The notes beneath the pieces are model-generated. The model did no database searches, had not been told where the DNA came from, and saw nothing but the letters and a program-made list of their open reading frames with translations. Position numbers and translations under genes: made by a program. Shown in pieces: positions 8,107 to 15,239 of a stretch of 39,970 nt of DNA (positions are counted from its first letter, which is position 1; every line of letters begins with the position of its first letter). The stretch is from Clostridia bacterium (GTDB taxonomy: Bacteria > Bacillota > Clostridia > Lachnospirales > Lachnospiraceae): NCBI GenBank assembly GCA_029101305.1, contig JAQXQS010000163.1, forward strand, positions 1-39,970, read 5' to 3'.

Positions 8107-11100
8107 ATGAGCAACAAGAAAAAGTCCGCAGGTCTGTGGAGAGGACTTACATCTGTATCAGCCAGTCTTCTTGCAGTGACCGTGGGCGCATCGGCTATCG
8201 TGGATGCCAATGCGGCATTCATCAATACACGTCTTGGAGTTTCCAGCTACAAGGTCGTAGATACCAGTAACGGAGAGAAAACAGATTCCACTTATTTCAA
8301 ATCTGAGTTCTCAAGCCTTGATGAGGTAATCGCAGCAAAAGATGCTCTCGCAGCAGAGATTGCATCTGAAGGAACTGTATTATTCAAAAATGAAGATACA
8401 ACCCTTCCTCTTGATACTTCTTCTGACAAGGTCACCCTTTGGGGATTAAACTCCATTAATCCTACTCTGGGTGGTATGATCGGATCCTCTGTTTCCATCG
8501 ATGCGGAAGCAGGTCAGAAGCAGTATGATATCCAGACCGCACTGACCGAGAAGGGCTTCTCACTGAATCAGGATATGCTGGATCTGTACAGCAGCGAAGA
8601 TGTAAACGGTACATATGGCAGAAAGAATGGACATTCCTTACAGCCATCTTTTGGAACCATGTATGAGAATCCGGCAGCTTATAACGTTGGCGAAGCACCG
8701 GAGAGCATTTATGATGATGACGTTCTGAAATCAGCAGACGACACAGTTGCACTGGTTGTGATTTCCCGTGATAGTTCAGAGGCTTCTGACTATAACCCGA
8801 ACATGACAAGCGCAAATGAGGAAGACAGCTACGAGCGTCCTCTGGCACTTTCCGATAATGAGAAAGCTATGATCGAGCTTGCGAAACAGCACAGCACAAA
8901 GGTTGTAGTTCTTCTTAACACAAACAACCCGGTTGAGATCGACGACCTGAAGAACGATGATGGAATCGGTGCAATCGTATGGGCTGGCGAGCCAGGTGCA
9001 AACGGATTCCTTGGTGTAGCAGATGTTCTTTCCGGTGAGGTGAACCCATCTGGTCACATCTCTGACACATATGCAGTAAATTCCACATCTGCTCCGGCAA
9101 TGGTAAATTATGGTGTATATCTTTACACTAACAATTCCCAGGCTGGTTCTGATGCAGTTCTTACAGAGGAAAACAAAGGTGACTGGTATCTGGTAGAATC
9201 CGAAGGAATCTACACCGGTTACAAATACTATGAGACAAGATACGAAGACGAAGTTCTGGGACAGGGAAATGCAGACACCACAGAAGGTTCTTCAAGCGGT
9301 GATGCATGGAACTATGCAGAGGAAGTAAGCTATCCATTTGGATATGGACTTTCCTATACCACATTTGAGCAGAAGCTTGAATCTGTAGATGTACAGGTTG
9401 GTGGAACTGCAACAGCTAAGGTTAACGTAACCAACACAGGTGACGTTGCTGGTAAATCTGTAGTTCAGCTGTATGTACAGTCTCCATATACAGAGGGCGG
9501 CCTTGAGAAATCTGCTATCCAGCTGATCGGATATGGAAAAACACAGGTTCTTGAGCCAGGTGCTTCCGAAGAAGTAACCATCGAATTTGATCCTCTTTAC
9601 ATGGCAAGCTATGATGAGGAAGCTGTGAAAGCAGACGGAACACAGGGTGCATGGTCACTGGAAGCCGGCGATTATTATTTCGCAATTGGTAACGGTGCAC
9701 ATGAGGCTCTGAACAATGTTCTGGCAAACAAGAACGGAAATGAAGATGGACTTGTAAAAATTGCTGAGACAGACGAGATCAATGCAGACAATGCAATCAA
9801 ATGGAATCTTGCAGATACAGATATTGAGACCTATTCCACTGGCGTTCAGAATGAGCTGCAGGATATGAACATCAACAATCTGATTGAGAACACAGTTGAG
9901 TATACTACAAGATCTGACTGGTCCAAGGGCTGGGAGCCTGTAGAGGCTATCACACCTACAGATGCTATGATGGTTGGTCTTACTGATCAGCTGTATGAGC
10001 TTACCGAAAATGACGGTGATGGCAATGGCATTACCTGGGGTGCAGACAATGGTCTGAAACTGATTGACATGATGAAGCTTGATGAAAACGGCAACTATGC
10101 CGGGGCAATCGACTTCGATGATCCGATGTGGGATCAGCTTCTGGATGAGGTTACTCTGGATGAGGCAATCCAGTTTATTGAAAAAGCAGGTGATGACTTT
10201 GAGAATATCGATTCCATCCAGCTTGCAAGAGTTTATGCAAACGATGGTCCTCTGGGATACACCGGTGACCAGGTTGGCGGTTACTTCGTAAGATGGTCCA
10301 AAGACCTTTCTGATGAAGACTACTACACTGAAGAAACAGACGATAAGGCTACTTACCGTATGGCAACCATGCCGACAGAGCCGATCGTTGCAGCAACCTT
10401 CAACAAAGAGCTTGTTGAAAGAGAAGGTGAGCTTCTCGGAGAAGATGGTCTGTGGGCAAATGAGAGTTCTATCTTTGCACCAGGTCTGAACCTTCACAGA
10501 ACAGTTTATTGCGGACGTAACCATGAGTATTATTCAGAGGATTCCGTCCTTACAGCTAACATGGGAAATGCTTTTGCAATCGGATGCAAGAACAAAGGAA
10601 CCATGTCAGAGCCGAAGCATTTCGCATTTAACCATCAGGAAGCAAACCGTTCCGGTCTGTCTACATTCATGACAGAGCAGGCAGCCCGTGAAAATGAGCT
10701 TCGTGGATTTATGATGTGCATGAGTAACAACAATGCACAGGGTGTTATGACAGCATTTAACCGTGCAGGTACTTCTTTCGTAGGTGCTTACAAGAACCTT
10801 CTTGACAACATTGCAAGAGGTGAGTGGGGTTACCAGGGATGGTTTGTAACCGATATGATCAACGGTGCAGACTACATGAACTGGAGAGACGTTACAGCAG
10901 CAGGCGGCGGTGGAACACTGACATCTTCCGCATATGATACTTCTACAATCGGTGCTATGGCAGATTCCAAGAAAGCAATCGAGAAGGATGTAAACTTCCA
11001 GCAGATGATGAAGAAGAATCTGAAATACTTCCTGTATCAGCTGGTACAGAGTAATGCAATGAACGGAATCAGTTCCACAACTGAGATCCAGGCTGTAAGA

Positions 11101-11211
11101 ACCTGGTATCAGAATGCACTGGTTGGCGCAGAAGCAGCATTCGCTGTACTGACAATCCTGTTCCTGATCATGACGATCCTGAAAACCATTAAACCTAAAA
11201 AAGAAGCGTAA
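8107..11211 (+). CDS. Membrane-anchored GH3 glycoside hydrolase 1, circularly permuted (C-domain first)
   Basis: The start is set at 8107 by aaggaggg directly upstream. An in-frame ATG at 8047 has no such site. The product is 1034 residues. The domain order is reversed relative to most GH3 enzymes: N-terminal membrane anchor (~15-35), GH3 alpha/beta-sandwich C-domain (~45-330, EGTVLFKNED), fibronectin-III-like domain (~410-535, from FGYGLSYTTFE), then the GH3 TIM-barrel domain (~670-960) with nucleophile Asp916 in GWFVTDM. A C-terminal helix (~1003-1024) and a lysine tail follow. This order is known from Butyrivibrio and Ruminococcus beta-glucosidases. Both ends appear membrane-inserted, leaving the catalytic part outside the cell. 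It is followed by the four-helix protein gene, probably in one operon. Beta-glucosidase is the likeliest activity but beta-xylosidase and others are possible. Confidence 0.9.
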   Translation: MSNKKKSAGLWRGLTSVSASLLAVTVGASAIVDANAAFINTRLGVSSYKVVDTSNGEKTDSTYFKSEFSSLDEVIAAKDALAAEIASEGTVLFKNEDTTLPLDTSSDKVTLWGLNSINPTLGGMIGSSVSIDAEAGQKQYDIQTALTEKGFSLNQDMLDLYSSEDVNGTYGRKNGHSLQPSFGTMYENPAAYNVGEAPESIYDDDVLKSADDTVALVVISRDSSEASDYNPNMTSANEEDSYERPLALSDNEKAMIELAKQHSTKVVVLLNTNNPVEIDDLKNDDGIGAIVWAGEPGANGFLGVADVLSGEVNPSGHISDTYAVNSTSAPAMVNYGVYLYTNNSQAGSDAVLTEENKGDWYLVESEGIYTGYKYYETRYEDEVLGQGNADTTEGSSSGDAWNYAEEVSYPFGYGLSYTTFEQKLESVDVQVGGTATAKVNVTNTGDVAGKSVVQLYVQSPYTEGGLEKSAIQLIGYGKTQVLEPGASEEVTIEFDPLYMASYDEEAVKADGTQGAWSLEAGDYYFAIGNGAHEALNNVLANKNGNEDGLVKIAETDEINADNAIKWNLADTDIETYSTGVQNELQDMNINNLIENTVEYTTRSDWSKGWEPVEAITPTDAMMVGLTDQLYELTENDGDGNGITWGADNGLKLIDMMKLDENGNYAGAIDFDDPMWDQLLDEVTLDEAIQFIEKAGDDFENIDSIQLARVYANDGPLGYTGDQVGGYFVRWSKDLSDEDYYTEETDDKATYRMATMPTEPIVAATFNKELVEREGELLGEDGLWANESSIFAPGLNLHRTVYCGRNHEYYSEDSVLTANMGNAFAIGCKNKGTMSEPKHFAFNHQEANRSGLSTFMTEQAARENELRGFMMCMSNNNAQGVMTAFNRAGTSFVGAYKNLLDNIARGEWGYQGWFVTDMINGADYMNWRDVTAAGGGGTLTSSAYDTSTIGAMADSKKAIEKDVNFQQMMKKNLKYFLYQLVQSNAMNGISSTTEIQAVRTWYQNALVGAEAAFAVLTILFLIMTILKTIKPKKEA

Positions 11212-11223
11212 TCGGAGGTGCGG

Positions 11224-11622
11224 ATGATGAATAAGACAAAAAAATCAATCGGACTGTATCTGACGCTTGTAGCAGGCATTATCGCCATTGTAGAAGCAAT
11301 TTACTATGGCAAAGTAATGTATACTTTCCAGCCAGTATATTATTTCCTGGCAGCAGCAATCGTCCTTGCGGTACTTTCCTTTGTACTGGTTGGTTTCAAC
11401 AAAGTGATCACCGGATTTATCCCGGTTGTAAATGCAGTATTAATGGCAAGCGCAGCAGTATGGAGCGCTTCCGTAATGGTAAACCAGATCGGTTATGTAG
11501 TATCCGGACTGGACGGAATTGACACAATCATGAGCTTTATTATCTTCTGCAGCCTGGCAGTAGTTGGTATGATCATTAATATCGTAGCATCTTTCCTGCC
11601 GGTAGCTAAAGAAGCAGAATAA
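11224..11622 (+). CDS. Small four-helix membrane protein of unknown function
   Basis: About 132 residues with four hydrophobic segments (roughly residues 10-28, 38-58, 63-85 and 100-122). I do not recognise the family. A ggagg at 11214-11218 serves ATG 11224 or 11227. A GTG at 11218 overlaps that site and is unlikely to be the start. It begins only about a dozen bases after the GH3-1 stop, so the two are almost certainly co-transcribed. This makes a partner role for the membrane-anchored GH3 plausible (assembly, tethering or product handling), though this is inferred only from position. Confidence 0.75.
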   Translation: MMNKTKKSIGLYLTLVAGIIAIVEAIYYGKVMYTFQPVYYFLAAAIVLAVLSFVLVGFNKVITGFIPVVNAVLMASAAVWSASVMVNQIGYVVSGLDGIDTIMSFIIFCSLAVVGMIINIVASFLPVAKEAE

Positions 11623-11658
11623 GAAATATCTGGAAATAAAAGTTTAGCTACAGTCACT

Positions 11659-11729
11659 GGGAACAGGCGCGTAGGCGACCTGTTTCCAGGATGAAGATGT
11701 AAGAAGTTAACTGCGCGGCATGCAGTTAC
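11659..11729 (+). other. Two hairpins without T tracts between the membrane protein and repeat-protein genes
   Basis: ggaacagg with cctgtttcc (~11660-11687) and taactgc with gcagtta (~11707-11728) can form two consecutive stems. Neither has a following T run, so they look like an mRNA processing or stabilising region, or attenuation, rather than a terminator. No gene lies here. Confidence 0.4.
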
Positions 11730-11750
11730 AATAGAAAAGGAGAGAAAATC

Positions 11751-12872
11751 ATGAAGAAAAAAGTTTTAGCACTTGTACTTGCAGCATCTATGGCAGCATC
11801 TATGGCAGCAACCGTTTCTGTATTCGCAGAGGCAGCTACTGCAACAGAGGCAGATCTTCCGGCAGAGGCACAGTTCGAGCCAAACAAAGACTACGACAAA
11901 TACACAGTAGTTGAGTATACAATCGAAGACATCCAGGCTGATCTTGTTTGCACAGTATCTGCAAAAGAAGACAACAGCGAGTTCTATCTTGAGTGCAACT
12001 TCTATGGTGACGACCAGATGACAAGAACTACTTATGATGGAAAAGAGTTCAAAGTAGAAGAGGATAAGACAGGCTTCATGGCTGGAGATACACCTGCAAT
12101 CCTTCAGAAAGCAATCGACCAGAACGTATGGGTAGCAATCGGTGATGGCGCAGCAGCTGACGATGCAGCAGCAGACGACGCTAAAGCAGACGACGCAAAA
12201 GAAATCAAAGGTGTAACAGAGGACAAGCTTCCGGCTGAGCCACAGTTCGAGGCTAACAAAGACTACGACAAATGGACAGTAGTAGAGTACACAATCGAAG
12301 ACATCCAGGCAGACCTTGTTTGCACAGTATCCGCAAAAGAAGATGACAGCGAGTTCTATCTTGAGTGCAACTTCTATGGCGATGACCAGATGACAAAGAC
12401 AACCTATGACGGAAAAGAGTACAAAGTAGAAGAAGATAAGACAGGCTTCATGGCTGGAGATACACCGGCAATTCTTGACAAAGCTCTTGAGCAGGATCTT
12501 TGGGTATACTTCGATAATGGAGCAGACGCAGCTGATGATGCAGCAGCTACAGACGGAGCAGCAGCTACAGCAGCAGACCTTCCGGCAGAAGCACAGTTCG
12601 AGCCAAACAAAGACTATGACGAGTACACAGTAGTAGAGTATACAATCGAAGACATCCAGGCAGACCTTGTTTGCACAGTATCTACAAACAAAGATCACAC
12701 AGAGTTCTATCTTGAGTGTAACTTCTACGGTGATGACCAGATGACAAAGACAACCTATGATGGAAAAGAGTACAAGGTAGAAGAGGATAAGACTGGCTTC
12801 ATGGCTGGAGATACACCTGCAATCCTTGACAAAGCAATCGAGCAGAACATCTGGGTTCCGATTGAGAAATAA
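11751..12872 (+). CDS. Secreted protein built of three near-identical 95-residue repeats (unrecognised family)
   Basis: 373 residues, with aaaggagag upstream of the ATG. A signal peptide (~1-26, ending near VFAEA) is followed by three copies of one domain at residues 36-130, 160-254 and 277-371. The copies are joined by Ala/Asp-rich linkers. Each unit starts LPAEAQFE, contains DYTVVEYTIED-like and DLVCTVS segments, two cysteines (DLVC and LECN), FYGDDQMT, and ends TGFMAGDTPAIL plus a WV motif. The two cysteines per unit could form a disulfide outside the cell. The protein is strongly acidic and has no anchor, catalytic motif or known binding motif. Codon use looks strongly biased, as in highly expressed genes. 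It lies in the GH3-1 gene cluster. A carbohydrate-binding, inhibitor or matrix role are all possible and unproven. Confidence 0.85.
   Translation: MKKKVLALVLAASMAASMAATVSVFAEAATATEADLPAEAQFEPNKDYDKYTVVEYTIEDIQADLVCTVSAKEDNSEFYLECNFYGDDQMTRTTYDGKEFKVEEDKTGFMAGDTPAILQKAIDQNVWVAIGDGAAADDAAADDAKADDAKEIKGVTEDKLPAEPQFEANKDYDKWTVVEYTIEDIQADLVCTVSAKEDDSEFYLECNFYGDDQMTKTTYDGKEYKVEEDKTGFMAGDTPAILDKALEQDLWVYFDNGADAADDAAATDGAAATAADLPAEAQFEPNKDYDEYTVVEYTIEDIQADLVCTVSTNKDHTEFYLECNFYGDDQMTKTTYDGKEYKVEEDKTGFMAGDTPAILDKAIEQNIWVPIEK
11856..12863 (+). repeat. Three in-frame tandem DNA repeats inside the secreted repeat protein
   Basis: Units of 285 bp at 11856-12140, 12228-12512 and 12579-12863 are near-identical at nucleotide level. 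They are separated by 87-bp and 66-bp linkers rich in gca/gac codons. The high identity suggests recent duplication or continuing gene conversion. Confidence 0.88.
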
Positions 12873-12941
12873 TTATCTGATTTAAAGATAAGCTTACACT
12901 TAAAATTTTATATACAGCATTTCGGTAACTGAGGTGCTGCA

Positions 12942-12979
12942 GCGAAAAGGGTGCCTTTGCCATGGGGCACCTTTTTCGC
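12942..12979 (+). terminator. Strong hairpin terminator after the repeat protein, just before regulator 2
   Basis: gcgaaaagggtgcc and gggcacctttttcgc pair over about 14 bp with A and T runs inside the arms, so it could work in either direction. Only about 30 bases separate it from the ATG of regulator 2. Confidence 0.75.
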
Positions 12980-13008
12980 GTAAAAAGAAATATTATGGGG
13001 GATTTGCT

Positions 13009-13722
13009 ATGTTGAGGGTGGCAATTGCAGAGGATAATCCAAAGGATCGGGAACGTCTTCAATCCTTTTTAAAACAATATGAAACAGAAAAAAATACGCA
13101 GATAGAAATAGCAGAATATACAGATGGAAGTAAGCTCCTGGAACAGTACCGCCCGTGCTATGATGTGATCTTTCTGGATGTGGAAATGCCGGAAATGGAT
13201 GGCATGAAAGCAGCCGAGAAAATCCGGGAAATGGATGAAGAAGTCATTCTGATTTTTATAACAAATATGGCGAAATACGCCATCCGGGGCTACCAGGTTC
13301 AGGCTCTTGACTATGTACTGAAACCAGTAAAATACGAAGCCTTTTCTGTAAAAATGGATAAGGTAAAACGTCTTGCGGAAAAGAAAAAAGATAAGAGCAT
13401 TACCATAAAAACAGGTACTACGACTCATCGGTTACAGCTTTCCCATATCCAGTATGTAGAAGTGGTACAGCATCTGCTGATCTTTCACACAGAGGATGGG
13501 GATTTTTCTACAAGAGGCGTATTGAAGGATGTAGAGTCTGTTCTTGAAGAGAACGGTTTTTATAAGTGTAATAAATGTTATCTGGTAAATCTGCGTCATG
13601 TGCGGAGTGTGCATGATGGGATGGCACTTGTAGGAAATGAGCAGTTACAGGTAAGCAGGGCACGAAAGAAAGCATTTACAGAGGCTGTGGCGGATTATAT
13701 CGGAGATATGCAAAGTATCTAA
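13009..13722 (+). CDS. LytTR-family response regulator 2 (AgrA-like)
   Basis: 237 residues from ATG 13009. An in-frame ATG at 12934 lies inside the upstream terminator and is rejected. The receiver domain has E8, D9 and Asp57 in VIFLDVEMP, FITN and LKPVK. The LytTR domain (~130-237) has SHIQYVEVVQHLLIF and CNKCYLVNLRHVRSV. It is closer to regulator 3 than to regulator 1 in the NxCYxVNL segment. Kinase 2 follows after 117 bp. The gene sits directly behind a strong terminator with little room for its own promoter, so read-through or a promoter within the repeat-gene 3' end may drive it. Confidence 0.93.
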   Translation: MLRVAIAEDNPKDRERLQSFLKQYETEKNTQIEIAEYTDGSKLLEQYRPCYDVIFLDVEMPEMDGMKAAEKIREMDEEVILIFITNMAKYAIRGYQVQALDYVLKPVKYEAFSVKMDKVKRLAEKKKDKSITIKTGTTTHRLQLSHIQYVEVVQHLLIFHTEDGDFSTRGVLKDVESVLEENGFYKCNKCYLVNLRHVRSVHDGMALVGNEQLQVSRARKKAFTEAVADYIGDMQSI

Positions 13723-13839
13723 AACGTTATTGTTCATAGAATGAATAGTAGTTCTAAGGATGCTTATTAGATAATGGTTCAATAGACAATAATTGTAAAG
13801 ATACTAAGTGAAATTAATTAGGCAGGACAGGAGAGAAAA

Positions 13840-15156
13840 ATGGAAAATTGGCTGCAGGGAATGGATGGCTTTTCCTATTGCATAGAGATGTTGGCGGCAT
13901 CTTTTTGCTTCTTCATTTTTTTGAAAAAAAGAAATCATTTCTGGATTCGGGTTGTAATCAGCGTAGGGGTACTGTTTGCGGCAAGCTTGATCATTTATCC
14001 ATATTTTACAGATATTACGAATGTATATAATTGGGTATGGTTTGTTTTTATTTTTGCATTAATAATTGCCATATGTTTTTTTTGCTGTGAGATCACGTGG
14101 AAAGACGCTGTTATGGCAGCTTCCTGTGGTGCATTGCTTCAGCATACAGCCTCTTCTCTTTTTATTGTAGTATTTTATCAGGGGATTATTCCAGAATTTT
14201 CTGGAATAAGATACTGGGGAATGTTTGCAGGCGTATATTTTCTGGGGACCTTTTTAATAGCGAGAAAGCTTCCAGATCAGGGGCATTATCATGTGAGTAA
14301 GGCTAATGCTGCGATTATGGCTGTTACAGTGCTAACAATTGTTCTGGTACTAAGTGTACTGGTGAAAAGTACCACCATTGATGTAATTGGAGTTGGAACA
14401 GCAAACAAAGAATATATAAAATTGTTCCGCTTAAATCAGATTTATGCACTTGGAGCCTGTGTTCTTGTGCTGGCGTTGGAAAGTATTTTGCAGCGTGAAC
14501 TTCGTATCCAGCAGACCCTATCCGAGAACAAAAACCTGTGGACACAGCGTCAGCTTCAGTACGAAATGTCCCGTGAAAATATCGCTATGATCACCCGCAA
14601 ATGTCATGACATGAAGCATCAAATCGAGGCACTGATCCAGACAGAAAGCCATTCCCAGAGACGCAGAAATTTCATAGAAGAAGTTCAGGATATGATCCAG
14701 GTTTATGACAGTGATGTACATACCGGAAACGAAGCGTTGGATACAATATTAATGGAAAAAGGACTGTATTGTAAGGTACATCATATTGACTGGACCTGTG
14801 TGGCAGACGGAAAATTATTGGAATTTATGGATGTAGTTGACCTGTTTACAGTCATGGGAAATGCTCTTGATAATGCTGTAGAAAGCGTGGAAAAACGCGA
14901 CAAGGACCAATACAAAAGCATTGGTGTACGGGTGTGGAAAAAAGATCTTTTTGCAGTGATTCAGGTGGAAAACTCCTTTGAAGGGGAGCTGAAAATGAAG
15001 GACGGTCTGCCTCTTACCAGCAAAGCAGACAAAGAAAATCATGGAATCGGAATCCGCAGTATCAAGTCAATTGTGGAGAAATATCAGGGAACTGTCAGTG
15101 TCCGTGTACAGGATGGAAACTTCGTTCTGACTATACTATTACCGATCATGTCATGA
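13840..15156 (+). CDS. GHKL sensor histidine kinase 2 (AgrC-like)
   Basis: 438 residues, with an acaggagag site before ATG 13840. Multiple hydrophobic helices occupy residues ~1-215. The phosphotransfer segment reads CHDMKHQIEAL with candidate His256. The N box (GNALDNAVESV) and G box (HGIGIRSIKSI) are intact. It is paired with regulator 2. A terminator follows almost immediately. The last codons overlap the conserved element shared with the GH3-1 upstream region, so the GH3-2 control region begins inside this gene. Confidence 0.92.
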   Translation: MENWLQGMDGFSYCIEMLAASFCFFIFLKKRNHFWIRVVISVGVLFAASLIIYPYFTDITNVYNWVWFVFIFALIIAICFFCCEITWKDAVMAASCGALLQHTASSLFIVVFYQGIIPEFSGIRYWGMFAGVYFLGTFLIARKLPDQGHYHVSKANAAIMAVTVLTIVLVLSVLVKSTTIDVIGVGTANKEYIKLFRLNQIYALGACVLVLALESILQRELRIQQTLSENKNLWTQRQLQYEMSRENIAMITRKCHDMKHQIEALIQTESHSQRRRNFIEEVQDMIQVYDSDVHTGNEALDTILMEKGLYCKVHHIDWTCVADGKLLEFMDVVDLFTVMGNALDNAVESVEKRDKDQYKSIGVRVWKKDLFAVIQVENSFEGELKMKDGLPLTSKADKENHGIGIRSIKSIVEKYQGTVSVRVQDGNFVLTILLPIMS

Positions 15157-15186
15157 AAATGACGGTTCATTCCAAAGCCCTTGCGA
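15141..15186 (+). repeat. Element shared with the region upstream of GH3-1 (copy 2)
   Basis: ACCGATCATG, 5 bases, AAAATGACGGTT, 4 bases, CCAA, then TTGCGA, with the same spacing as 7762-7807. It spans the 3' end of kinase 2 and runs into the terminator. Confidence 0.6.
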
Positions 15187-15208
15187 GGGCTTTTTCTTTT
15201 GCTATAAT
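15145..15208 (+). promoter_or_regulatory. GH3-2 promoter
   Basis: The -35 TTGCGA (15181-15186) and extended -10 TGC-TATAAT (15200-15208) have a 16-bp spacer. ATCATGTCAT (15145-15154) and TTCATTCCAA (15166-15175) share TCAT and a later CA at a 21-bp period. The second box ends 27 bases before the -10. This is a degenerate class A-like arrangement. The promoter overlaps the terminator of kinase 2. Confidence 0.55.
15174..15200 (+). terminator. Terminator after kinase 2
   Basis: aaagccc (15174-15180) and gggcttt (15187-15193) form a compact stem with a 6-base loop, followed by tttctttt. Confidence 0.8.
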
Positions 15209-15239
15209 TTACCATAAATAAAAAAGGAGAGGAAAAAAC

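Noticed and set aside
11766-12698. 310-residue Cys-rich minus-strand ORF opposite the repeat protein
   Set aside because: It is a shadow of the biased codons of the real gene, with no ribosome binding site and no signal or domain.
11856-12863. The tandem repeats as a CRISPR or satellite array
   Set aside because: The units are in frame, encode a conserved domain and continue a signal-peptide gene.
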